Positions 31,169 to 42,900 of a stretch of 64,000 nucleotides of DNA are shown here, piece after piece. Where the stretch lies: contig CAJNAR010000146.1 of assembly GCA_905220665.1 (NCBI GenBank), forward strand, positions 558,001 through 622,000, read 5' to 3'. The position numbers and the translations under genes were made by a program. This DNA is from Albugo candida. Its lineage: Eukaryota; Oomycota; Peronosporomycetes; Albuginales; Albuginaceae. Every line of letters begins with the position of its first letter. The first letter of the stretch is position 1. A model generated the notes under the pieces. It did not search any database. It was given only the letters and a program-made list of their open reading frames with translations, and had not been told where the DNA came from.

Positions 31169-32515
31169 CTACTTGAGTTTCGGCAACACTTCCTGGAGAT
31201 GAGGTACATTGCTCAGTCTACCAACGGATGCCAAAGACGGAGTTTTCTTCAGGCTTTGATGGGCTAAATGCATAATAGAGTTTGCTGTGACTCCATCAAA
31301 CGATGAGTTTTGCGTTGGTACCGAAGATTGAGCAAATGCGGCTGAACCCAACAACGCCATACGACTGGAGCGCACGTTTGACTCGTTCAGAACGTTTAAG
31401 GTGGCCATAGACTTTGCGGCATCGAGTTCTTTTTGTGACGACAAATTTGATGCAATTTTTTTCAACTCAGTCGTAAGTCGGTCAACCAACGCTCCAGCTT
31501 CTTCAGGTGAAGCATACCCCATAGCTCCAAACAAGCCTACATCGTCGTAACCAACAAGGAAGCTTTGCAAATTGGTGCCACGCAAACGTGAAGTTAGCAA
31601 CGCCTTTAGAACTTGGCAAGTCGCAAAATCGTTGCTACTCCTACCACCGGTCTGGAAGCCAAGCGCAACATAAGTATGAGCCTGAGATAGATTCTTTACG
31701 CGATATTCGCCACCAACGTATTTCGCGGCTGGCGTCTCGCTGGTGGTCGATGATGTGGGCAATTCACTGAAGTATGCCGTTGCCATACTAGTCAACAGCT
31801 CATGTTTGATTCCGTACCCAGTGATAGCCGAATTGGATTTATTGATGTGCGAATCGTAAAAATTCCACAGAGTTTCACCGTCAAATCTTTCCAGATTGTC
31901 CAAAGAATAAACAGGACGACCCAGCGATACATCATCGTAAAAAGCTGCAGCATGGAGAGCTTCCATGACTGACGCTTCACCATTCATCAAAAGATCTTCA
32001 TAATCGCTTTTGCAATTTTGTTTCATTGTCTTAATGTCCCAATCATGAAAGCAAGGAGTGAGAGTTGACTCGGAAATAATAACAAATGCGTCTTCCACGT
32101 TCTCCGGTAATACATTTATGTGGTATTGTACAAAATCTCGTCCTGCCTGCTTCTCAATAATTCCGCCAATCTTCTCAATGTCACGATATAAACGAAGGTC
32201 AGATCGCAATTTGGTCGAGCGAAACGCCATTTTTGAAAACAAGTGCGATAGACCAGCATTTGCGTCCGTTTCCGTGCTGCTTCCCGCTTTGATGTAAATT
32301 CCCAACGAGACAACGGGTGTGTATCCATCATCAGATGCTGTTTTCAGACCGGATGGCGTAACAGATACTTTGATTGTGCCACCGTTTGAATTAGCAGCAC
32401 TGGCGCTGAAATTAGCCTTTGGAAAATAAGAAGATAGTGATTGTCGATGGGTTTTGTGCGATTGCATCAACCTCGAAGCAATCAGCTTGGTGTTTAGCAG
32501 CTTGTGCGTCCTCAT
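31169..32515 (-). CDS. UQCRC2: Cytochrome bc1 complex core protein 2 (M16 family, non-catalytic)
   Basis: Structural subunit of respiratory complex III. The first good ATG (32515) gives 448 residues with an Arg/Ser-rich mitochondrial presequence (MRTHKLLNTKLIASRLMQS). The longer frame upstream runs into the SPT4 promoter and start. The zinc-binding HxxEH of active M16 peptidases is replaced: the position reads AGLSHLFSKMAF. Core-2-like blocks are LHAAAFYDDVSLGRPVYS, YVGGEYRV, and VGLFGAMGYASPEEAGALVD. Alpha-MPP is the main alternative, but its glycine-rich loop is not evident. Only 93 bp separate its ATG from that of the divergent SPT4 gene. Confidence 0.85.
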   Translation of the reverse strand: MRTHKLLNTKLIASRLMQSHKTHRQSLSSYFPKANFSASAANSNGGTIKVSVTPSGLKTASDDGYTPVVSLGIYIKAGSSTETDANAGLSHLFSKMAFRSTKLRSDLRLYRDIEKIGGIIEKQAGRDFVQYHINVLPENVEDAFVIISESTLTPCFHDWDIKTMKQNCKSDYEDLLMNGEASVMEALHAAAFYDDVSLGRPVYSLDNLERFDGETLWNFYDSHINKSNSAITGYGIKHELLTSMATAYFSELPTSSTTSETPAAKYVGGEYRVKNLSQAHTYVALGFQTGGRSSNDFATCQVLKALLTSRLRGTNLQSFLVGYDDVGLFGAMGYASPEEAGALVDRLTTELKKIASNLSSQKELDAAKSMATLNVLNESNVRSSRMALLGSAAFAQSSVPTQNSSFDGVTANSIMHLAHQSLKKTPSLASVGRLSNVPHLQEVLPKLK

Positions 32516-32608
32516 TTTCCCTCGAATGAGCAGCTTTGGATTAGCGGCTCTCGGTTTCCTTTCGAATAGACACCCGCGCTGTATTACGATTATCTCGGAA
32601 CTATTAGC
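32516..32608. promoter_or_regulatory. 93-bp bidirectional promoter, core protein 2 (-) and SPT4 (+)
   Basis: The whole space between two divergent start codons is 93 bp, so transcript starts and core promoter elements must overlap or lie inside the opposite 5' UTR. No TATA box is visible. Confidence 0.6.
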
Positions 32609-33103
32609 ATGCGACTTGATGACGAAGATGAACTCGAGGATGCTATAATTCACGCTGATATTCCAAACACATTCAGAGAGCTACGAGCGTGTCTGACATG
32701 CTCATTAGTGAAAACATTTACTCAATTTTACGATACAGGATGTGAGAATTGTGCGTTCTTACAAATGGCTGATAATCGACAGCGTGTTGCAGAGTGTACT
32801 ACCGCTCATTATGATGGGTAGGACTTGAATTACCTGTTTGTATTGATCTGCTGCACGTAACGTCATATTTTGAACAGTATGATTGCATTGATGCGGCCAA
32901 AGGAAAGCTGGGTGGCAAAATGGCAACGACTTGGTACGACATAATCAATTACATGTGCATTTATTCGTGTACTATCATAGAACTCTGTCTGAGTAGTCCG
33001 GATGGTTCCAGGGATTTATGCTGTATCTGTCACGGGAGAACTACCAGAGTCGATCGCTCGCTATCTCGAAGATCGTAACATACCTTATCGAGGCAAAACG
33101 TAA
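32609..33103 (+). CDS. SPT4: Transcription elongation factor SPT4
   Basis: Small zinc-finger partner of SPT5 in DSIF, which clamps RNA polymerase II during elongation. Exons 32609-32817, 32878-32933 and 32997-33103 (introns 60 and 63 nt, GT-AG; phases 2 and 1) give 123 residues; human SPT4 has 117. The fully conserved core is present: RELRACLTCSLVKTFTQF with a second CENC pair (four zinc ligands), NRQRVAECT, then IALMRPKESWVAKWQRL and VPGIYAVSVTGELPESI after splicing. An acidic N-terminal extension of about 20 residues (DDEDELED) is not in the human protein. Confidence 0.97.
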
Positions 33104-33921
33104 ACGTTGAATAAGATCGTGTTTGCGACTATCATCCATCATTGTGTACTTTTACAACAAAGTTGGCTGAACGGTGTCACTGAGACAACGTGGTGTCACG
33201 AACTACATTCTAGCTTTTGCGAACCAAAAGCTGATAGAAGGTGCTGGGAATGCTTTGAAAGGCTTGACCCTGAGCACAGTAGAACACACCTGACGTGAAG
33301 TGATCCTCCACGACAAAACGAAACAGAAACTTGCAATAACAGCAAGAAGATAGCTCTTGTTCATGATAATGTCCTCTAAGACTGCATTTTGACCAAGAAA
33401 GCTCCGTGCGGTGCTTCATCGATTCGACTTGATACATATGTAAACTTTGGTATAACGATTCAAGCATCAGATGTCTCACGATGTGTGGGCTCCTCCAACG
33501 CTTTACACGATCGCTACCTTACACGCTGTAATTATTTGCATATTTCTGGCAACTTGTTGACATGAATTGCACCCGATTTTTGCGCAATACTTTCTTTTGA
33601 CTGTTTCAAGGATTTCGTTACACTGTTTATATGGCTCTATAACTACTTCCTCATCCCATTAGCCGTCGACCGTGTGGATATCACTATAGTCTTTGCTCAA
33701 GCAATACTTAATTTCTTTATGTCGCAAGACAGCCAGCAAATGTGTACCCAACCGCTTAGACAAAGTACGATCGACATCCGTGTCGCATGAGCCCGTCAAA
33801 ATTCGAAGAATCTGTACTGAATCTCAAGCTTTTATCCTCTTACATAGCGACTACCTTGTCACCAGTCTATCACAAAAGTGGCCACGCAATAGCTAGCAAT
33901 TGAGCAAGCAGTCAGCCATCA
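33104..33921. other. Intergenic, SPT4 3' flank / TOR promoter, 818 bp
   Basis: Short frames on both strands (for example 33210-33479 minus and 33693-33896 plus) show no family resemblance. No RNA gene or repeat recognised. The last 200-300 bp presumably hold the TOR promoter. Confidence 0.4.
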
Positions 33922-36900
33922 ATGCAAACTGTATCTGCCAACACTTCGCTTTCCGAGCGTGAAGATCCGCTCACTTCTATTCTAACTCAATTCGTCAAAC
34001 GTATCAGAGTAAAAGATGCAGTTCTTCGTGAAAAACGCGCTCAAGAACTCGCACATTTAATCGCAACACTCAGCCGGCAGCTAAACTCCGAAACATACAC
34101 AAAACTCCTCGCACACGTTGCTCCTCAACTGTTTGAGCTCTTGCAATCTCCGTACGAACACGAGCAACTGGGTGGCCTTGTTGCGATCAACTTACTCATT
34201 GAATTCGCGACAGAAGATCATATTATTCGCTTTGCCAATTACCTTCGCCATTTTATCGCACAATCGGCTGCTCCAAAGACACAGCAAGCACTTCTTATTG
34301 CAGCAAAAGTACTGGGACGACTAGCTTCGGTCAATACGATAAATGGGAACGGAATCAGCGGAACTTTGGTCGCAGCGTGTGTTGATTTTGAAGTCAAAAG
34401 AGCTTTCGAATGGCTGCAAGGAGATCGTCAGGAACCAATTTTCAGTCAAAGAAGACTTGCAGCATGTTTTGTATTGAAGGAATTGGCACGAGCAGCTCCG
34501 ACACTCTTTCATATTAATTTGAATATGTTTTTTCAGTCAATTTGGGGACCCATTCGCGATCTTCGTACTGAAATAAGACAGGCAGCCACGCAGGCGCTTA
34601 GTGCATGTTTGGAGCTCATTGCTTTACGTCAAACCCGTCATCGTGTTCAGTGGTACTGCAAGGTTTATGACCAAGTATTTGCAGGATTGGACAAGTCACA
34701 TGCAATAGAACGTGCTAATTTTCGTGAAGGGAATGCTGCATGCTCCAACTATGCACCAGAATCGATCTCAGAGTCGAGCACGGAAGCTCGAACCAGCTTT
34801 AGACGTGGTGTCATCTCGTCCGGCTCTCAATCAGCTTCACATCACAGCACCTCGCTTCACTCACATGAATCTCGTTCTAAACATCCCGGCCTCGGGCCTC
34901 CCATGTCATGGGAAGCAGCACATGGTTCCCTTCTTGTGATTGCTGAAATGCTCAAGAACACGGGTGGATTTATGATTCCAAGGTTTCACCAGGTCTGTGA
35001 GACTGTCTTACTCTATAGAGATGCCAAGAATAAACTTGTCAATCGCACAGTGTGCTTGTTACTTCCTCAGCTAGCATCCTTTTGTCCAGAAGCCTTTGTA
35101 CGTCATTACTTGGAAGATACTGTGCTTCACTTACTCAAACAGATTGAAACATGCTCAACTATTCCGTCGTCATCTTCACTCAGGCAAGCAGCAAACGCTT
35201 CTAGAATGGGACTACCTTATCACGATGGACTTGTGACCTCCGTGAAATCAAATCTCGCTGGATTCAGCGAAACTATCAATGTCAATCGGTATGGTGGTAG
35301 CATTGTGGGCTTTTCCGAGCGTGGTATTGCCTTCTTTGCACTCGGCCAATTGGCATTAGCGGTCGGGAAGATTGATATGTGCCCATATCTACCTGCAATT
35401 CTCAAACTAGTTCGAGAGAGTCTCTCCCCTTACAATGTGACTCGACCGAATCATCGAGGGAACACAGCCTCTGACTATGGTACACAATGGACTGATGAGA
35501 GTATGGGTCTTGGATTAGGTAGTTCGAATCGACAGACACGATATAAAACGAAAAACAAGCTATTTTGCATCGAAACTTGGGATTGTGTCGCCAATTTGGC
35601 ACAATGTCTTGGAGAAGAATTGACACCTTATATACACGATCTGATGGAGACCATGCTGCAAAATGAGCTATCCGATATACTCGTAAGTGCGCTCACAAAT
35701 ATCGTGGCCAATGTTTCCAGTGCGTTGTTTATGGTACAAGAACGACTATTGAATGAGATTTCAATAAGTCTGCGGGGAGTTCCATTTTTCGGAAATGAAT
35801 TTGATGAGTTGACTGCACAAAGACCACGGCATCTGAAGGAGTCTCCCGCTTTGATGGCTCAGCGACTGAGACCGGTGTCGGAATCCTCCACCGGGATTTG
35901 GGAAAGCGGTAATCTCGAACCGGGAATGGATCGATCGAAAGCACCATCTTCTAACCCGAGCGAGCAAAAAGACAGCTCCATTACGTCGTGGTTTTCGGCT
36001 TTGAGCAAAATTGGATCAGCTTTCAACCTCGACGACAACGGATTTGCGATACATATGGAGGACCCAAGCAGTCAAAGCTCAAGCAATTTGCCCGCCAGTA
36101 CGACTTTATGCAAAGGAGAGACTTACTCGGAACGTGATGCGATTCTTCTGTCACTTACAACACTCAGTTGTTTCGACTTTTATGGCAATTTTAGTCTTTT
36201 ACCGTTCACCAAAGACTGTGTGGCGCTGTACCTGCAGAGTCCGGATCCGCGTATACGTCAACAAGCCGTCGTCACGTGCACCAAACTTCTCATATTCTCT
36301 GCTGAATCAAAGGTGCAAAATAGAGCTTCTCACGAGACAACTTTTGCCTGGCCACGCATCTCCAAACGAGGACCGAGTGGTCGTGTCATGGATACCATCT
36401 TGACTCGATTACTTCAAGTAGGCTTGTCCGACACCGACGTTAATGTCCGTCTATCTGTGCTTGTCTCCTTTCTCAACGCCAGTTTCGACGAGTTTTTGTG
36501 TCAGGAACAGCACTTGAATATGTTGCTAAAGCTCCTCAATGATGAACAAGCAGTCATTCGAGAGCATACAATGCAACTTTTGGACCGATTAGCTCCCTTG
36601 AATCCAGCATTTGTGATGCCTTCTCTTAGAAGAATGCTTATACAGCTACTTACGGAATTGAGACATGCTCCCGTACCTCCCAAAGATTTCGATTTACGTG
36701 AGCAAAGTACTCGTCTTTTTGGTCAGCTGATTCGAACTACGCAGCATCTAGTGGACCCATACCTTGTGCCGATACTACAAGTGCTCATTCCAACTCTTCT
36801 GCATGGGAGTCATCACACATCGCTGGCTAGCGCGGTGCTTGTTGCGGTTGGACAACTAGCTGTTGTAGCTCAACGCCAACTGGAGCCGTACGTGGCCTAT

Positions 36901-39900
36901 CTCTTCCCAATCGTAGTCTACACATTACAAGATCATGGAGCTGTCGATAAGCGTCAAATTGCACTTCAAACACTCGGTATTCTTGCAGGAAGCACAGGTT
37001 GTGTGGTCCGTCCTTATTTGGCCTTTCCAACTCTTTTAGAAAAGCTTCTTGCTCTCCTTCAGCACTCGGCTACATCACCTTGGCAACTACGACAAGAAGC
37101 AATGAAAACAATCGGTATTCTCGGAGCACTGGATCCCTACAAGTATAAGCTGTGCTTGTCAGGGTCAGAACTACTCGCTAATGATCAAGACAAGATCAGT
37201 AAAGTTTCCGATAGTGCATACAAAGATAAGACAAAGGTGATGGCGCACGCTGGAGGACGGAACAATGGTAAAGTTACATTCAGGGATGACTCGAATGCCT
37301 GGCTAATGCAGCTGGAAATTGATCTCAAGCGACTCGGAATTCCCATTGACACAGCGGCCTTCGAGCGTACGGCTCGTACGATGGACGTCTTGGACGAGAA
37401 GCAACAAATTGAAGTACATCTCTTTACTGCAGCTCCTGTTGGCACTCGAAGGCGACTTGGAAGCGTTAGAGGTAAAGGCTCGCAAAGTGTACCTGCTGGT
37501 CGTGACAACGATTGTTCTGTTCCCACTTCTCATGCACCTGCTCGACACTCAGAGTCTTTACCACAGCTCTACGGAACTGATGGAGCAGAAGAATATATCA
37601 GCAATTTTGATTTTGATGGATGGCTCGCTTCGAACGATCATGAACTCGATCCTTCTGAATTATCGCCTTCATCAGATGCTTATTTCCCTACAGTGGCGAT
37701 TCACGTGCTGCTCGGCATTCTCAAAGACCCAAGTCTTGGAATGCACCATCACGGCGTCATCCAAGCCATCATGTTCATCTTCAAGAGCCTATCGATGCAG
37801 TGTGTGCCCTTCCTCAAGTATATTGTCCCACCCTTTTTGCTAGTGCTGCGTCAAAGCCAAATCAAGTTGCGTGAGACACTCTTCCTCCAATTGACACAGC
37901 TCATCATCATTGTGCAGCAGCACATGCAGCCTTTCTTCCCTCCGATTGTGTATCTCGCGCTGCAATTTTGGTCACACCACGTAGTGGAGATCATTCGCTT
38001 GATGGAGCATCTTGCACAAGCGTGCAATGCTCACGAGTTTCGTCATACGTATCTCCCTGCTCTACTGCCTCGGATCATGATGGAACTTCAGCCGCCCACA
38101 GCTGTTCTCGTCGGGTTCAAAGACGCATCGGAACAGCGAGTTCCAGTGGTAGCGATTGGGCAAGAATCTCTCGGATGCAAAACTCCAAGTACACCGACTA
38201 TCGATGCAAATGTAGGCACAAATATCAATACAACTGTCCAGAATCGAGGTGCTCTATCTTCGTCCAAAGTTGGGTCAACATCCTCCAACGCAGCGAGCGA
38301 TCATGGGGCAGTACAACGTCTTGGAAGCGCCCTCGGAAGTGTCGCTAGTCAGCATGCGAATAACGCGTTGGGTACTATCAGTCGTACAAATGACAACTCT
38401 CTGGTAATTACTATCCAGACGCAAGTCGTTCAAGCAATTATTCTCTTTCGGGAAGCGTTGGATGACTATGTCTACTTGTTGGTTCCCGTTATGGTGCGCT
38501 TAGTGGAGCATACGGAGACAGCGTTACAGGTCAAAATGATGATTATCTATGCATTTGCGAGAATTTGCACGCTCATTAAACTCGAACATTACCTCGGAAG
38601 CCGCATTTTGCAACCATTAGCTCGCGTCTTGGGCCAGTTGGAGACTCGAGAATCTATCTTCACACGGGCTGGAACCACACTTTCTTCATGGGCAAACAAT
38701 GCAAGCAGTACGGGAGGAAGGAGATCAGGGACAGGGAATATAACGACAACGTCTACTGGATCCACGACAATGCAAACGCGATTCAAATCCGACCCGTTCA
38801 ATGTTATTTCGCCCACGCCTCCGGAGAAGAGCGGATACACTGCTGGAATATCAAGTCCATCGGCTAGGAAACGCTCACTTAGTACCAATGGAACTTCCGG
38901 TTCAAGCGTATACATCACAAAATGGGAAGCAAAACAGGTCTCCGAATTGATTATATACGCATTGATCGCATTGATGTACCAGCTACAAGCAGACTTTCTA
39001 AGCTTCCATTACCTCGCTGATCGCATCCTTACTTCTCTACCTGCGGCTCCATCACAGCCAATAATGGCTCTCGTATCACGATGTCTTCAAATTCTGCATC
39101 AGGGCGGTGTCATTGACAAAAGTGTCTTGAAACACGCGTGCTTTGCAGATAGCGTCGTGCAAGGTCTCCATGTTGAATTGGATACTGTACTTTCATCGAG
39201 TGCCGCAGCTGTGTCAGCAGTGTCCACGACCTCGAGCTCGAATGGCAGCACTGGCCTCGTGTATGGACCCAACGCAAGCGGTGCATCTCTCGCTTCTTTC
39301 GGCTCGCAAAACCTCCGTCTTCACGTGAACCAACAAAACTTACGGAGAGCTTGGGAAGCCTCCCAACGATCCACAAAAGAAGACTGGATGGAATGGATGC
39401 GTCGTTTCTCTATTGAACTACTTCGCGAATCGCCGTGTGCTGCTTTACGATCTTGCTGCTCCTTGGCCCAAGCATACAATCCGCTCGCACGAGCTCTGTT
39501 CAACTCGGCGTTTGTATCGTGCTGGAACGAACTCTACGAGCAATATCAAGACTACCTGGTTCGTGCGTTAGAATCTGCTTTCCAAAGCGAAACGATTCCA
39601 GCCGAAATCTTGCAGACATTGCTCAATTTGGCAGAGTTTATGGAACACGACGTCGAAGCCTTACCCATTGACATTCGCGAGCTCGGCGCATTGGCACAAA
39701 AGTGTCACGCATACGCCAAAGCATTACATTACAAAGAACTCGAGTTCCACACGTCACCATCGACCTGTATCGAAGCACTTATCTCCATCAATAACCAACT
39801 TGGCTTACCCGAAGCTGCAGCAGGGATTCTAAAGTATGCGCAACAGCATCATCAAAATGTCATTCACGTCGAGGAAAGTTGGCTTGAGAAATTGCAGGAT

Positions 39901-42900
39901 TGGCAGCAAGCATTGAGACTCTATGATGCTAAACTACAAGACGAACGAGACACGGTGACTACGTATGCAACACAAGCTCAAGACTCGTCCAAAACACGGA
40001 GATTAGATGTCCAGGTATGTATTGGCAAGATGAGATGCTTGGAAGCTCTTGGTCAATGGCAAGATCTTGCTGAAATGGCGGCTCAGGTCTGGGATCAAGT
40101 ACTCCCTTTGCAGCCACACATAACATATCGGCAAAAGAATCAAAAGAGGAAGCAGCAAAGTAAGGCTGCGCGCATTGACGACACCGAGGAAGAAGAGAGT
40201 AAAGGAGAACGTTTTCCAGGTGTTGGTGGTAGCATTGTCGGGTCAAATAGCAGTGTATCCTTACACCCACTTGGTGTACAAGTGGAAGCACATGAGCGTC
40301 AGCAAGTAGCACATCGGATTGCTATGCTGGGCGCGCAAGCATGCTGGTGCTTGTCTCGTTGGGACGACATGGCGAAGTATGTCGATGAAGCAACAGCGAT
40401 TTCTTCCCACTCTTCGAGTACTGTCAATGTACTTCCGACATCGCTTCGTCGACAAGAAAGCACGGCATCCGTCATTGCTGCGACGTATGAAGCTTCCGGG
40501 TACTCGCGCTGGCAATTCGAAACGGATCCGGAAGAATTCCTATTTCGCTCGGTGTTGGCTGTGCATCGTTGCCAATTCGATCAAGCGGCTTTATACATTG
40601 ACACAACCAGAAAGCTTCTCGATACAAAACTCGCAGCATTGGTCGGGGAATCCTATGAGCGCGCATATCGCATTATGATGACACTTCAGCAATTAAGTGA
40701 ATTGGAAGAGATTATTGCTTATAAACAGCTCCGTGAGGAAGACGCTCAGCACTACAAACGACATTTGATCGATATGTGGCATGATCGATTGTTCACGGGT
40801 TGTAAGCGAGACGTGAATGTTTGGCAACAGATACTGGCGATTCGATCGATCATTTTACGTCCCCAAGAGGACATCGAATCCTGGTTGGAATTTGCTTCAC
40901 TTTGTCGCCAATCTGGGAATCTATCGAGATCGCTGGCTGTGTTCACGACAACGCTTGGTGTAGAGGAACAGCAGGGTTTGATGGATCAGCAGTTGACGAA
41001 ACAAGTCACAGGTCTCTTACCTCGTTCATCATTACTCGCATCCGGCTATGGCGAAAAGCAAGCAAATCGTGTCGCGTTTGCGTATCTCAAACATTTGTGG
41101 GCCGTAGGCGAGAAAGAAAAAGCGCTCGATGATCTCCATCAGCTCGTACGGTACATTTCAAACATTGCAGGATCCGCGCCAGTGATCGATGCGTTTGGAG
41201 GTGAGGGAGATGCATCTGTGCGATACACGGGTACGAATTCATCAAGGATCATGGATACCCGTACTGTTCTCGGCAATGCAGCTGGATCATTGGATCAGAG
41301 TGAGAAGGAGCTAATCGTAAAGTGTCATCTCAAATTAGCAGAATGGCAATTTACAGTCCACGAACAACAATTGAGTCGCACTTGTCTGTCACGAGTCCTG
41401 GCTTCCTTGAAGCTCTGCACAGATCTACAACCTCAGAGTTACAAGGCCTGGCACACGTGGGCACTTATGAACTTTTATGTGGTCGATCGCTTCAACTTGC
41501 AGTCTGGAATTCCACAACATCGAGACAAGGCCGATAAGACAAAGAATAAAGGGACGAGTGCCGGTATCAAAGGAGGTCCAGGACCGTACATTGCGTCTGC
41601 TGTTGAAGGATTCTTTCGCTCTGTCGCGTTAGGTCGAAGTCGCTGGGCAGCCAATGTCCAACAAGACATTCTGCGAGTGTTGACGCTGTGGTTTGCGCAT
41701 GGCGATCGACCTGAAGTCTATACCGCGCTGGAACAAGGATTCCAGTCGGTGAGCATTGAAACTTGGCTTATTGTGATTCCCCAACTCATTGCTCGTATCC
41801 ATACACCTTATCGTAAAATCCAAAGTCTGCTTCACAACTTATTAAGCACAATTGGAGCACAACATCCACATGCGCTTATCTATCCGCTGTCTGTGGCTTT
41901 GAAATCGCCGCTCCAAGTCCGAAGAGAAGCAGCAGAAGTCATCATGAACACCATGCGGAAGCAGTATAATGAACTGGTCGAAGAAGCGCTTTTAGTAAGT
42001 CGAGAACTCATTCGTATCGCGATCTTATGGCACGAGATGTGGCATGAAGGCTTAGAAGAAGCCTCACGACTATACTTTGGTGAACGCGATGTTGCCGGGA
42101 TGGTCGAAGTGCTGGAACCGCTTCACCAAATGATGGAAAATGGGCCAGAAACCTTACGTGAAGTCAGTTTCCAGCAAGCGTTTGGTCGAGAGCTAAGAGA
42201 AGCATATGAATGGCTTCAGCGATTTCTTGCGGCAAATACGAATACTGGTGGAAAAGTACACAATGAATCAGACTTGAATCGAGCGTGGGACTTGTACTAT
42301 CACGTGTTTCGACGTATCAATAAACAACTGCCGCAGCTGACGACGTTGGAATTGCAGTATGTGTCACCAAACTTGCTATACGCACAACGTCTCCAATTAG
42401 CGGTGCCGGGAACCTACAGAGCGGGTCATTGGACCGTGACAATCGAGAGTTTTGCACCAACTATCCAAGTCATCACATCGAAACAACGACCTCGTCGTGT
42501 CACCATTGCTGGCTCGAATGGACTCGAGTACATGTTCCTTCTCAAAGGACATGAAGATCTCCGTCAGGATGAACGTGTGACTCAACTGTTTGGTCTCGTG
42601 AATGCTTTACTGATCAATGATCGTACTACTTCGAAAAAAGAGCTTCGGATTCATCGCTATCCCGTCATTCCGCTTTCTCATAACGCTGGCATCGTTGGCT
42701 GGGTACCAAATTGCGACACACTTCATCAATCGATCCGTAATTATCGGGAAGCACGGAAGATTTTACTCAACATTGAACATCGTTTAATGCTTCAAATGGC
42801 GCCAGATTATGACGCATTGACATTGCACGAAAAGGTCGAAGTCTTTGAGTACGCGCTGGAGAACACCGCAGGACAAGATCTGTATAAAGTGCTTTGGCTC

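Noticed and set aside
32516..32653. 46-residue N-terminal extension of core protein 2
   Set aside because: It crosses the SPT4 start and lacks presequence character; the internal ATG at 32515 gives a typical mitochondrial presequence.
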